Shown in pieces: positions 9,106 through 17,981 of a stretch of DNA of 61,578 nt. The stretch spans positions 1 to 61,578 of the forward strand of contig JAUWYR010000010.1 in NCBI GenBank assembly GCA_030615745.1, given 5' to 3'. The notes beneath the pieces are model-generated. The model was not told the origin of the DNA and did no database searches. It was given only the letters and a program-made list of their open reading frames with translations. Numbering within the stretch: the first letter of the stretch is position 1; every line of letters starts with the position of its first letter. This stretch comes from Candidatus Zixiibacteriota bacterium. GTDB lineage: Bacteria > Zixibacteria > MSB-5A5 > SM23-73-2. Made by a program: the position numbers and the translations under genes.

Positions 9106-11565
9106 TTATTTTTTATCCTTTGATTTTTCTTCGACTCCGAACTCTTTTGATTTTTTTGCTAACTCTTTTAATTTTTTTTCGACTAAGAAGTCCACAGTCC
9201 CCTGTTCAAATGTCCCGTCTTTTTTTCTTTTCCCTGCTTTTACTCCTGTTAGAATCTGAATTCCTTCATCTATTGTCTTTATTGGGTAGATATGAAATTT
9301 CTTATTATTTACTGCTTCTGTAACCTCTTTTTTCAACATCAGGTCTTCAACATTTTGATGAGGGATTATAACTCCCTGGGTCCCGGTCAGCCCTTTCAAC
9401 TTACATACCTCGAAAAAGCCCTCGATTTTCTCATTTACCCCACCTATTGGCTGAATCTCCCCTTTTTGATTTACAGAGCCTGTTACCGCTATGTCCTGAC
9501 GAATGGGTAGCTCTGCTAAGCTTGAAAGGATGGCATAGACCTCTGTGGAGGAGGCGGAATCTCCATCCACTCCAGTATAGGATTGCTCAAAACAGATGCT
9601 TGCGTTCATAACCAAAGGTTTATCCTGTCCGTATTTGCCATTTAAATATCCGGATAGAATCAAAACACCTTTATTATGTGTCCTCCCGGATAGCTCAGCC
9701 TCTTTCTCGATATTTATCACCCCAGCTTTTCCAACTGAGGTCTGAGCTGTGATACGGGTGGGCTTTCCGAATATGTAGTCTCCAAGATCGAGAATGGAGA
9801 GTCCATTTATCTGTCCCACCACCTCACCCTTTGTGTCGATCATTATAGTTCCCTGATCGATCAGCTCCTGGATTTTATCCTCAACCAGACTCACTCTTCT
9901 TATCCATTCCTCTATGGCTTTGTCCACATGCTCTTTTTTCGCAAATTTGCTTTTATCCTTATCTGCCCAATAGCTTGCTTCTCTTATCAGGTCAGCGATG
10001 TGGGTAAACCTGGCGGAGAGCTTGTTTTTCCGTCCAGCTAATCTGACCCCGAACTCGATCACTCCACCGATTCCAGAGGCGTCGAAGGGCAAAAGCTTTT
10101 CATCATCTGTTATCTTTTTGACAAATGAAGCATATTCGTTGATATATTTTTCATCCTTTGGCAGAACTGAATCAAAATCCGCCTTTATCTTAAAAATCTT
10201 TTTAAAGTCCTCATCCCTTAAGTATAAAAGGCGGTAGATGGAATCATCTCCGATCATAACGACCTTAACATCGATTTGCACAGGCTCCGGCTTGATAGCA
10301 GATGTGGCAAGAAGATAGAAGGGATCATAGGCTTGGATTTCAACTATAGAGTTTCTCAAAGTTCGTTTCAAAGCCTGCCATACCCCTGGCTCCACTAAAG
10401 CATCTAAGGCATTGAAGACCAGATACCCCCCATTTGCCTGTAAGATTGAGCCTGCGCTAATTTTGGTGAAATCCGTTTTCCATACTCCTCCTCTGGATAA
10501 GGTTCTTTCAACTGTTCCGAAGAGGTTCTTATAGGTTGGGTTGGTCTCGATGATCACCGGGGGACCTTTGGTCTCGGAATTGTCCACAACTACATTGACC
10601 TGATACTCTAAGAATTGTTCCTCCGGCTCTCCAAATGGTAAACTTAGAATAGGAGGCTCCGGCTGAGCTTTTTTTTGTTTGAATTTATCGAACTCTGTTA
10701 TCAGGTTTTCAGAAACTTCATCCAAATAGGAATTCACCTTTTCGTTTTTGTATTTGTTTTTTATATCGTTAATAATGTCTGTTATCATAGGAAGGATAGT
10801 CTCCTTATCCATAGCTGAAAGTGCTTCCTGAGTCTTTTTAGCAATGTTTCTTGACTTTTTGAATGCACCCTCCATCTCAGATATTAAAGCCTTATGTTTT
10901 TCAACTAAGGTCTTATACTCCTGTTCGGAGAATTTTTTCTGTTCAACGATCTTTTCAAGCTTGGAGAGATCTATGGGCTTATTATCTACTAAAGGTTGGA
11001 CATCAGGTCTTACAAAAGTTCCTACCCGAACCTGCACCAAAGCGAAATTTTGTTCCTTTATCTTACTTTCGAACTCCTTAATTATCTCCTTCTGTTGATT
11101 ATCAAAGCTTTGGATCAGCTCTTTTCTTCGTTGTTGATAATCCTCTGACTCAAATACTTTTGGTATGTTACTCTTCAAAGAGTCTATTAAATTCTCCATG
11201 TCTTTCTTGAAGCTTTTTCCTTTTCCTGCAGGAAGTGAGATCATCTTGGGCCGGTCTGAGTTTTTGAAGTTGTTGACGTAGAGGATGTCATCAGGTGACT
11301 TCTCTTTTTTCTCGAGCTGTTCTAAAAGGTGTTTTATTGTAGTAGTTCTTCCAGTCCCTACCAGACCAACAACAAATATGTTATAACCCTTGCTTTTCAT
11401 CTCCAGCCCTAATCTTATGGCATCGGTTGCCCTTTTCTGGCCAATGATCTCAGTGCAGGGAGGGATATCATCTGTTGATTTTATTTTCAGAAGCGAGGGC
11501 TCACATCTCCATCTTAGCTTTTCTGGGGGAACCTCTGAAAAATTACTCTCTTTTTTGTTTAACAT
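9106..11565 (-). CDS. LonB-like ATP-dependent protease (AAA + S16 domain)
   Basis: The 819-residue product has the N-terminal segment of bacterial Lon-family LonB-like proteins, a P-loop GLVGTGRTT near residue 67, an inserted coiled-coil region (about 110-300), an AAA lid and a C-terminal S16 protease domain. The Ser-Lys dyad is visible in GDSASST and GGVNEKIEGF. It should unfold and degrade cytosolic proteins with ATP. AAGGAGG lies 7 bases before the ATG. The MscS gene lies 33 bases upstream in the same direction, so the two probably share a transcript. Confidence 0.92.
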   Translation of the reverse strand: MLNKKESNFSEVPPEKLRWRCEPSLLKIKSTDDIPPCTEIIGQKRATDAIRLGLEMKSKGYNIFVVGLVGTGRTTTIKHLLEQLEKKEKSPDDILYVNNFKNSDRPKMISLPAGKGKSFKKDMENLIDSLKSNIPKVFESEDYQQRRKELIQSFDNQQKEIIKEFESKIKEQNFALVQVRVGTFVRPDVQPLVDNKPIDLSKLEKIVEQKKFSEQEYKTLVEKHKALISEMEGAFKKSRNIAKKTQEALSAMDKETILPMITDIINDIKNKYKNEKVNSYLDEVSENLITEFDKFKQKKAQPEPPILSLPFGEPEEQFLEYQVNVVVDNSETKGPPVIIETNPTYKNLFGTVERTLSRGGVWKTDFTKISAGSILQANGGYLVFNALDALVEPGVWQALKRTLRNSIVEIQAYDPFYLLATSAIKPEPVQIDVKVVMIGDDSIYRLLYLRDEDFKKIFKIKADFDSVLPKDEKYINEYASFVKKITDDEKLLPFDASGIGGVIEFGVRLAGRKNKLSARFTHIADLIREASYWADKDKSKFAKKEHVDKAIEEWIRRVSLVEDKIQELIDQGTIMIDTKGEVVGQINGLSILDLGDYIFGKPTRITAQTSVGKAGVINIEKEAELSGRTHNKGVLILSGYLNGKYGQDKPLVMNASICFEQSYTGVDGDSASSTEVYAILSSLAELPIRQDIAVTGSVNQKGEIQPIGGVNEKIEGFFEVCKLKGLTGTQGVIIPHQNVEDLMLKKEVTEAVNNKKFHIYPIKTIDEGIQILTGVKAGKRKKDGTFEQGTVDFLVEKKLKELAKKSKEFGVEEKSKDKK

Positions 11566-11598
11566 TTTGAACCTCCTTAAAAATTAACTTTTAGCTCG

Positions 11599-12498
11599 TT
11601 AAGAGCCTTCAGATATTCTATTTTTAGACATATATGGCAAAGGAACAGATGAACGAATGTGTAGGTCCCTTTGGGGAAAGGGGATGGTTATGTTATTCTT
11701 TCTGAAGGTGTCATCTATTTTTATGTTCAAATCACTTATAACATCGGGTCTTCGTTTTGGGTCAGGTATCCAGGCTAAAAGCTCAAAATTTAGTGAGGAG
11801 TTCCCGAACTCTTTGAACCAGACCTTGGGCTCAGGGGTTTTTAAGACCTCAGGGTGATTTTGTGCGACCTCTAAAAGTAGGCGAATCACCAGGTGGATAT
11901 CCGAGCCATAAGCGACTCCTACCGGAACATGAAGTCTTATCTTGGGATCGCGGTGGGACCAGTTGATAACCCGAGAGGAGATGAACTCTGAATTGGGGAC
12001 TATTATTGAGACGTTGTCTATTGTCCTTATATGGGTTGCCCTTAAACTTATGTTTTCGACGTCTCCCAAGACCTCCCCTACTGTGATCCGGTCCCCTATC
12101 TTTATGGGTCTTTCAAAAAGAATTATGAGTCCGGAGACAAAATTCGCCGCGATATTTTGGAGCCCAAATCCAATTCCTACGCTCAAAAGCCCGAATACTA
12201 CAGCTAAGGAGGTGAGATTTAAACCTATGAACTGAACCCCTAATATTATGCCTAATCCGATTACCAAATAATGAAGTATTCTTAAGATGGCAAGCTGAAT
12301 CCCCTCATCTAATTTATATTTGGGGAAGATTTTATTTTTTATAAGCTTTCTTAAACCTCTGGAGATGAAATAAAAAATTAAAAGGAATATTATCCCTACG
12401 ATGATGGAGGTCAGACTTATCGGCTTCTGGTTGATATAGAAGAGTGGGTAGTCTATTATTTGCCCTATCTTTTTTAAGATCAGTCCTAAATTCTCCAT
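11599..12498 (-). CDS. Small-conductance mechanosensitive channel, MscS family
   Basis: The 299-residue product has about four membrane segments; the pore helix and following beta domain match MscS (GIGFGLQNIAANFVSGLIIL, then FERPIKIGDRITVG and VPNSEFISSRVINWS). It should act as an osmotic safety valve in the inner membrane. GAGG lies upstream of the ATG. It is transcribed toward the LonB-like gene and divergently from the phage-derived cassette. Confidence 0.93.
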   Translation of the reverse strand: MENLGLILKKIGQIIDYPLFYINQKPISLTSIIVGIIFLLIFYFISRGLRKLIKNKIFPKYKLDEGIQLAILRILHYLVIGLGIILGVQFIGLNLTSLAVVFGLLSVGIGFGLQNIAANFVSGLIILFERPIKIGDRITVGEVLGDVENISLRATHIRTIDNVSIIVPNSEFISSRVINWSHRDPKIRLHVPVGVAYGSDIHLVIRLLLEVAQNHPEVLKTPEPKVWFKEFGNSSLNFELLAWIPDPKRRPDVISDLNIKIDDTFRKNNITIPFPQRDLHIRSSVPLPYMSKNRISEGS

Positions 12499-12599
12499 AC
12501 CCTTACCTCTTTTCTTACTTAACTCTATTTACTATAAATTATATGGTGAAAGAGGTCAAAAGTAAAGAAAATTTTGAAAAAGAAGAGTTGAAAAAATTC

Positions 12600-12636
12600 C
12601 AAAATCGCTACAATTTGAGTGGTGAAAAGGATAGGG
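12600..12636 (+). promoter_or_regulatory. 37-bp motif repeated at 17662-17698
   Basis: CAAAATCGCTACA, seven variable bases, then TGGTGAAAAGGATAGGG (17 of 17 identical in the second copy). One copy is 28 bases before the portal start and the other about 280 bases before the protease-ligase start. No known promoter class matches. A cassette-specific regulatory or packaging site is possible. Confidence 0.4.
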
Positions 12637-12664
12637 AACGTGTTTAAGAAGGGAAAATTTTGAT

Positions 12665-14011
12665 ATGAGTCCTTTGTCTATATTTAAAAAGTTTTTATCA
12701 AAAGTTAAAAAGAAAGAGGTTTTGCCGGATGAATTAAAAGGGATGGGTCTTTCTTTTAACAAAAGCTCTAAGTTTTCAGGGTTTCCTACTTCTCCGGTTT
12801 CAAAAAGGGGTGATGATTTTTATTTTAATCAGATGGCTTTTCCTGCTGAAAGATACGACCATAGTTTCAGAATTAAATTGTATAGATTTTTAAGGGATAA
12901 TATTCCGGTTTTAAATTCTGCTGTTTGGGTGTGGACCAGGTTCTGTTCCTCGCCGGGATATTTTGAGCTTAAGGGCTCAGATGACAAAAAACTTTTGGAT
13001 TCGGCAAAAAAGGTGATAGATGATTTGGACCAAAGGATTTTTCGCCACTCATATCAGAAGTTCGGAGGTGTTGAGGCGATGCTTTTTCAGTTTTTCAGCT
13101 CCCTTTTCACAGATGGAGCGGTTTGCGGTGAGCTAACAGTTTCACCTAACAAAGAAGGGCTGGATAAGTTCTTTTTTATAGACCCTGCTACAATCAGGTT
13201 TAAGCTAAAAGATGGAATAGAATGGGAGATTTATCAAGAGCAAAATGGAGGGTTGGTTAAACTCAACCCCTTCTCAACTTTCTACTATGGACTGGATGTT
13301 GACCCTTCTGACCCAAAGGGTAAAAGCATATTCTCCTCTGTTCCTTTTGTAGTGAGAATCGAACAGAGGCTTTTGGAGGATATGCATAAGACAATGCACA
13401 ATGCAGGTTATCATAGATTACATGTTAAAATCAAACCTCCGGAAAGATTCTCCTTTGAATCGGATAAGGCTTATCTTGAGAGGGCAAACAACTATTTTGA
13501 GGATACAGTTGAGATGATGAGAAAGATTGCGCCTGAGGATAATCCGGTAACGTGGAACGATGTGGAGATAACCTATATCGGTCCATCCGGACAACGTTCA
13601 CAAGCAACCTCCTGGTATATAAATCATAAATCTCTGGTAGAAGATATTTGTGCAGGAGTTCATCTTGACCCCTTTATGTTAGGATATTCCTATGGTCCTC
13701 CTTACAATTGGGCTCAGATAAAATATGAACTTGTCTTAAGATTTGTGGTCTCAATTCAATCCCCAGCTAAAAAATTTTTGGAGTGGTTAAGGAATTTAGA
13801 ACTTTCTCTCAAGGGTATTCCTTTAAGGTGTGTTCATCATTTTGATAACAGAAAGACTTTTGGTCTTTTGGAAAAATATCAGGCTGAGAAGATAAGATTG
13901 GAAAATACTCTGAAAAAGATTGAAGCTGGATTTATCACAAAAGAGCAGGGGAAAAGGGAGATTGAGAGTTTAGAATTGAGATTTGAGAAAGAGGGAGAAA
14001 GTAGGCAGTAG
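12665..14011 (+). CDS. Phage portal protein
   Basis: The 448-residue product has the portal layout: N-terminal charged region, a segment describing the clip/stem with GKSIFSSVPFVVRIEQRLLED followed by an aromatic-rich stretch, and a C-terminal helical region with coiled-coil character (EKYQAEKIRLENTLKKIEAG). It would form the dodecameric DNA-entry vertex and dock the terminase. The length is typical (400-550). The call rests on pattern and on its place next to TerL rather than on a diagnostic motif. Its last residues (ESRQ, stop) are encoded by an AGTAGGC heptamer array that continues past the stop codon. Portal preceding TerL is the reverse of the usual order. Confidence 0.72.
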   Translation: MSPLSIFKKFLSKVKKKEVLPDELKGMGLSFNKSSKFSGFPTSPVSKRGDDFYFNQMAFPAERYDHSFRIKLYRFLRDNIPVLNSAVWVWTRFCSSPGYFELKGSDDKKLLDSAKKVIDDLDQRIFRHSYQKFGGVEAMLFQFFSSLFTDGAVCGELTVSPNKEGLDKFFFIDPATIRFKLKDGIEWEIYQEQNGGLVKLNPFSTFYYGLDVDPSDPKGKSIFSSVPFVVRIEQRLLEDMHKTMHNAGYHRLHVKIKPPERFSFESDKAYLERANNYFEDTVEMMRKIAPEDNPVTWNDVEITYIGPSGQRSQATSWYINHKSLVEDICAGVHLDPFMLGYSYGPPYNWAQIKYELVLRFVVSIQSPAKKFLEWLRNLELSLKGIPLRCVHHFDNRKTFGLLEKYQAEKIRLENTLKKIEAGFITKEQGKREIESLELRFEKEGESRQ

Positions 14012-14480
14012 GCAGTATACAGTAAGCAGAGGAGATTTGAGAGTTGAGATTTGAGGAGAGTAGGCAGTAGGCAGATGAGAGAGTAGATTGTGGGTTTTAT
14101 GCCTGATGAATGATCTTTGGTGTTGGGTCAGGAGACGTGGGATGCACTGAAAGTTAGAAAAGTATAAAGAGTTTAAGGGTTCAAAGGTTCAAGGGTTTAA
14201 AGGTTCAGAGGTTTGAGAGTTGAGATTTGTGGAGAGTAGGCAGTATGCAGTAAGCAGATGAGAGAGTAGATTGTGGGTTTTATGCCTGATGATTAATTTT
14301 TTGTATCGGGTCAGGGGACGTGGGATGCACTAAAAGTTAGAAAAGTATAAAGAGTTTAAAAGTTTAAAGGTTTAAGTGGTTCAAAGGTTAAAAGGTTCAA
14401 AGATTTAAAAGGTTCAAAGATTTGAGAGTTGAGATTTGAGAAAAGACTGTAAAGTGTTTCGTTTAGAAAGTGTTTGAAAA
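14012..14480. repeat. Intergenic gap: heptamer/octamer arrays and a ~177-bp tandem duplication
   Basis: No gene is seen. The block 14041-14216 is repeated at 14217-14400 with moderate divergence, both containing GAGAGAGTAGATTGTGGG, TTTTATGCCTGATGA and ACGTGGGATGCACT. Inside are 7-bp arrays (AGTAGGC, GAGATTT/GAGAGTT) and 8-bp arrays (GTTTAAAG, GTTCAAAG). Confidence 0.85.
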
Positions 14481-15812
14481 TTGGCAAAAAAGAGTATCTG
14501 GAGAAGGTGTATATCTGATCCGATTTTGTTTGCAAAAGAGATTTTAGAGATAGAGCCTCATCCTGGTCAGGTGAGGTGGCTTTGTTATTCAATAAAACCT
14601 GAAAATGCTCTGCACACTGGAAACAGATGGGGAAAATCTCAAGTTCAGGCAATAAAAATCCTTCATCGCTGTTTTTTTAAAATCAGAAAATTAAAATACA
14701 ACACAACTGATAAATATGAAGCTGTCAATGCATCAATAACTCTGGATCAGGCTAAAATAGTTTTTGAAAAAGTTATAAAACTTTTAAAAGGGAAAAGGGA
14801 AGCTGAGGCTTTAGTTAAAGATATTAAGTTCAGTCCATTTCCACATATCATCTTTGGAAATGACTCTGTTTTCTGGGCAAGATCTACTCAAAGAAGAGGG
14901 GAGTATCTTTTAGGTCATGATTATGACTATTTTAACTTCGATGAAGTAGCATTTGAGCCTCATCCTGAGTATGTTGTGGAGCAAGTTATAATGATGAGAC
15001 TTGCTGATAGAGCGGGGATGCTCGATTATATCTCGACACCTAAGGGGAGAAACTGGTTTTACAAGAAATGTGAGTGGCTTAAAACTCATCCAAAATCAGG
15101 CTATGTTCAAAATGGTGATACTCGTGAAAATCCTTATATATCCAGAAAATATTTAGAAAGGAAGATAAAGACTTTATCTCCAAACAAGGTTGCACAGAAC
15201 ATCTATGGTGATTTCGTGGATGACCCTGACCAGGTGATTTTGGAAAAATATGTATCTGAGGCAACATCAAAATCTTGGGGTCTTTCACCTCCGGTATTGG
15301 GACACACGTATTGTCATGGTTGGGATTTAGCCAGGAAAAGGACATATACAGTTGGAATAACCTTAGATATTACTGAAATACCTTATCAGGTTGTAGCACT
15401 CCAACGTTTCCAACGTGAATGGAAGGATGTTTATTCAGCTATAAGAAAAAGGAAAAAAGAATATGAAGGACAGGTGATAATAGATTCAACTGGTTTAGGT
15501 GATGTGGTCTTAGCTGAGCTTTCTGATATTAAGCCTGTAGGTTTCAATTTCGGGGAAAGGGGAGGAAAGGCTAAATCTGAGTTGATCTCGAACCTGCAAC
15601 AAGCACATGCTTTGGGTCAGATTGCTTATCCCTATATTGAACAGACCGATGCGGATGGAGAGGTATGGTCTTTGCAGGATGAGTTGAGGAATTTCTACTG
15701 GGATTCAAAAAAAGATTGTGATGCGGTGATGGCGTTGGGGTTGGCTTTGTGGCTTGTTAGAGGAAGGGTAGAAAAGCCGATTGTGGTTTTGCCGAGGATT
15801 GAAAGAGTATAA
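14481..15812 (+). CDS. terL: Phage terminase large subunit
   Basis: The 443-residue product is a two-domain packaging motor. The ATPase shows a Walker A variant GNRWGKS at residues 47-53, Walker B YFNFDEVAF with the catalytic Glu near 150 and the coupling motif ISTPKGRNW near 203. The RNase-H-like nuclease shows acidic residues in GWDLARKRTYT, VIIDSTGLGD and DCDAVMALGLAL. All key residues are present, so it looks functional. It starts with TTG; a stop codon two codons upstream excludes an earlier start and the ribosome site is weak. No small terminase is adjacent. Its stop codon lies in a GTATAAAAGTTTAAAGGTTC repeat also seen in non-coding DNA at 14.16 kb. Confidence 0.93.
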   Translation: MAKKSIWRRCISDPILFAKEILEIEPHPGQVRWLCYSIKPENALHTGNRWGKSQVQAIKILHRCFFKIRKLKYNTTDKYEAVNASITLDQAKIVFEKVIKLLKGKREAEALVKDIKFSPFPHIIFGNDSVFWARSTQRRGEYLLGHDYDYFNFDEVAFEPHPEYVVEQVIMMRLADRAGMLDYISTPKGRNWFYKKCEWLKTHPKSGYVQNGDTRENPYISRKYLERKIKTLSPNKVAQNIYGDFVDDPDQVILEKYVSEATSKSWGLSPPVLGHTYCHGWDLARKRTYTVGITLDITEIPYQVVALQRFQREWKDVYSAIRKRKKEYEGQVIIDSTGLGDVVLAELSDIKPVGFNFGERGGKAKSELISNLQQAHALGQIAYPYIEQTDADGEVWSLQDELRNFYWDSKKDCDAVMALGLALWLVRGRVEKPIVVLPRIERV

Positions 15813-16451
15813 AAGTTTAAAGGTTCAAAGTTTAAAGGTTTAAGGGTTGAGGGTTGAGAAAGAGAAAGATAATAGGCAGTATACAGTATACAGTAGCAGT
15901 GGGCAGATAAAAGAAGAAATTCTTGACTCTGGAGTGTAAAGCCCCGCCTAAGGCGGGATCTTCGACTTCAGCTTTACTTTAAACGAGAAGCTCTCTATGA
16001 TTTAAGTCGGTAATCCCTATATGGGCGTAAATTATTGAAAATTAATGCAACATTTCGCCCATATGGGCGGCTACCAATTCAGAGGATATCAAAGACTAAG
16101 GCACGGGTTGGGACAAGCTGTGCTACTAAAGATAAGAGCATAGAGAGTTGAGAGTTGAGAAAGAGGAAGCAGTAGGCGGTAAACAGTAGGCAGATAAAAG
16201 TAATGGAGGCTTTGCGAAGCATTCTTCGAATATCCTCGCTGAATAATCTTCTAAAATTGCTGGGCTGGGACCCCAGCACTATTATTGAACTAACGAGAAA
16301 TTTTCGATAGTTTTTAAGATTAGGCGCAAAATAAAATGCCCCTCCGCCTTTGGCAGGAGGGGCTATCCCGATGGAGGGGTTGTTACTCCCTGGTGGTTAG
16401 GAGTCTTTTTAGTTGTTTCTGCATTTTAAATGCAGAAACAACACATCTCAA
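15813..16451. repeat. Repeat-filled gap inside the phage-derived cassette
   Basis: No gene is seen on the + strand. It holds heptamer/octamer arrays at 15806-15905 and 16139-16200, a CCCCGCCTAAGGCGGG hairpin near 15941, a TATGGGCG/CGCCCATA pair bounding about 60 bases near 16020-16075, a GCCCCTCC/GGAGGGGC hairpin near 16339, and the palindrome GTTGTTTCTGCAT/ATGCAGAAACAAC at 16414-16442. Confidence 0.7.
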
Positions 16452-16883
16452 TTAAAAATTCAAACTCAAATATAAATTCAAGGTTATCTTCTCCTGGTCA
16501 TATAAACATAGAACCTTATATTTATGATTATCGAAAGTGGCTGAGGTTATCCCTAAAATATCTACAAATATGTCCCTTGCACTCCAGCCTTCCCGATAAG
16601 CATCCTCCCACTCTTTCAAAATACCTAAAGACAAAAGTATTGCTCCTGAAAGATATTTGTTGTAACTTTTTGATAAGATTTTTTGAGAAATATATATACC
16701 GGTGAAATGCTGCCATTTGTCCGGAGCTTTTATATCCCAGCGCTGGTCTGTATAAAACCAAGAGTCCCTGTGGGGAGGAAGCTGTTTGAATCTTCCATCT
16801 TTCGGATAGTTCCAGCTCAAGGCTTTGCCATAAGAGAAAAGTATTACTGAGATGAGAACCAAAACAATTATTTTGAACTTCAT
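16452..16883 (-). CDS. YfiM/DUF2279-like exported protein
   Basis: The 143-residue product has a signal peptide (IIVLVLISVILFSYGKALS) followed by DKWQHFTG and, 30 residues on, GILKEWEDAYREGWSARDIFVDILG, the His-plus-acidic pattern of the YfiM/DUF2279 family of envelope proteins with membrane-embedded helices. The family's function is unknown. It is transcribed against the cassette, between TerL and the protease-ligase gene, so it is probably a host-type or moron gene. A TTG six bases upstream is an alternative start; no strong ribosome site is seen. Confidence 0.65.
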   Translation of the reverse strand: MKFKIIVLVLISVILFSYGKALSWNYPKDGRFKQLPPHRDSWFYTDQRWDIKAPDKWQHFTGIYISQKILSKSYNKYLSGAILLSLGILKEWEDAYREGWSARDIFVDILGITSATFDNHKYKVLCLYDQEKITLNLYLSLNF

Positions 16884-16984
16884 CTTCAACCCAAAGTTTG
16901 ACTTTCTTTTTTAACATTTCCCCCTCACTTTTGAAATGTGATGTTTTCTACTTCTATTTTGAGCAAATAATATGCCCGGGTGAT

Positions 16985-17262
16985 TTTAGGTGGTAGGTGT
17001 TAGGTAATGGGTTGTAGGGTAAGAGGATAAGAGATTTGAGAAAGGGATTTGAGGAAAAAGGACTGTGAAGAAGAATGCATAGGTTCAGTAGTCCTGTTCA
17101 CGATAGATTTGAGAAATGAGATTTGAGAGTTGAGAAATGAGATTCGAGATTTGAGAAAGAGGGAAATAGTAGGCAGTAGACAGAAAACGGGAAACGGGAA
17201 ACGGGAAACGGTAAACGGTAAACAGAAAACGGTAAACGGAAAACGGTAAACGGTAACCGGGT
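16985..17262. repeat. Multi-family heptamer arrays
   Basis: 16985-17020 is TAGGTGN-like, 17040-17165 alternates GAGATTT, GAGAGTT and GAGAAAT, and 17185-17262 is a nearly pure 7-bp array of AAACGGG, AAACGGT and AAACAGA units. A GCGGGG/CCCCGC hairpin with surroundings follows near 17288-17310. The rest of 16890-17347 holds nothing recognisable. Confidence 0.9.
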
Positions 17263-17347
17263 CTCTTTAATTGAGATAAGACTAAAAGAGGGGCAACCCC
17301 GCCCGAAGGCGGGGTTGTAGGGGAGCATTGTAAAACCGGGGGATTTT

Positions 17348-17497
17348 TTAGGAAAAGCTTTTTATGGCTTTTCCTACAGAAAGAAGCAAGTTATGACACC
17401 TTTCCCCTATGGCGTGGTCAAATGTTAATAGGACAAATAATGTCACGATTATGATAATTAATACAAAGATTAAATTTTTTGAAATCTGATTTTTCAT
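17348..17497 (-). CDS. 49-residue single-span membrane protein under a sigma-54 promoter
   Basis: A short frame reads MKNQISKNLIFVLIIIVTLF and continues VLLTFDHAIGERCHNLLLSV to a Ser-Lys-rich end. Residues 9-25 form one membrane helix with positive residues before it, so it should insert N-in. A canonical sigma-54 promoter lies 48 bases upstream of the ATG on the same strand, giving a leader of about 35 bases; GTGAT is a possible ribosome site. A GGAAAAGC/GCTTTTCC hairpin overlaps the 3' end. I do not recognise the family. The promoter placement is the main argument that it is real. Confidence 0.5.
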   Translation of the reverse strand: MKNQISKNLIFVLIIIIVTLFVLLTFDHAIGERCHNLLLSVGKAIKSFS

Positions 17498-17544
17498 TTT
17501 TTACATCACTTTTTTCGTTAGAAATTTTTATCTAACTTTTTTTA

Positions 17545-17561
17545 GTGCAACTTTTGTGCCA
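17545..17561 (-). promoter_or_regulatory. Sigma-54 (RpoN) promoter, minus strand
   Basis: On the minus strand the bases read TGGCAC-AAAAG-TTGCAC, a full match to the -24/-12 consensus with GG and GC ten bases apart. It lies in a non-coding AT-rich gap and points at the 49-residue membrane protein gene. The upstream side (17562-17690) contains a half-site-like ACTTAAAA. Confidence 0.75.
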
Positions 17562-17699
17562 ACATAGTATTTTTTAATTTATTCAAAATCATATACTTAA
17601 AACTCTCCTTTTTTTGTCACAAATGAATTTTTGCAATTTTTTGCACAATTTTTTTAAAACTCAAAATCACTACATAAAAGATGGTGAAAAGGATAGGGG

Positions 17700-17905
17700 G
17701 AGGGGAAGTGAAGAGTGGAGTGATTTGAGAGTTGAGATTTGAGAAAAGTAGCCAGTAGGCAGTAAGCAGTAGGCAGATAAGAGATTTGAGATTTGAGGAA
17801 GAAAAGAAAAGTAAACAGTAGGCAGTAGGCAGATAAGAGAGTTGAGAGAAGTAAGCAATAGGCAGTGGGCAGACAAGAGAGTTGAGATTTGAGATAAAGA
17901 GAAGA
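17700..17905. repeat. Heptamer arrays upstream of the protease-ligase gene
   Basis: Alternating GAGATTT/GAGAGTT and AGTAGGC/AGTAAGC/AGTAAAC units with a 7-bp period fill most of this stretch. A copy of the 37-bp motif (17662-17698) precedes it. Confidence 0.85.
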
Positions 17906-17981
17906 TTAATGCTTTAGGTGAAAAAATATGGTTTTAAAGGTTGACTTTAAAAAGTTAAATTAGAAGAGGGTAAGGGGTTAA

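Noticed and set aside
17104-17262. Possible CRISPR array
   Set aside because: The repeats are 7-bp units in direct tandem without spacers, and no cas gene is in the window.
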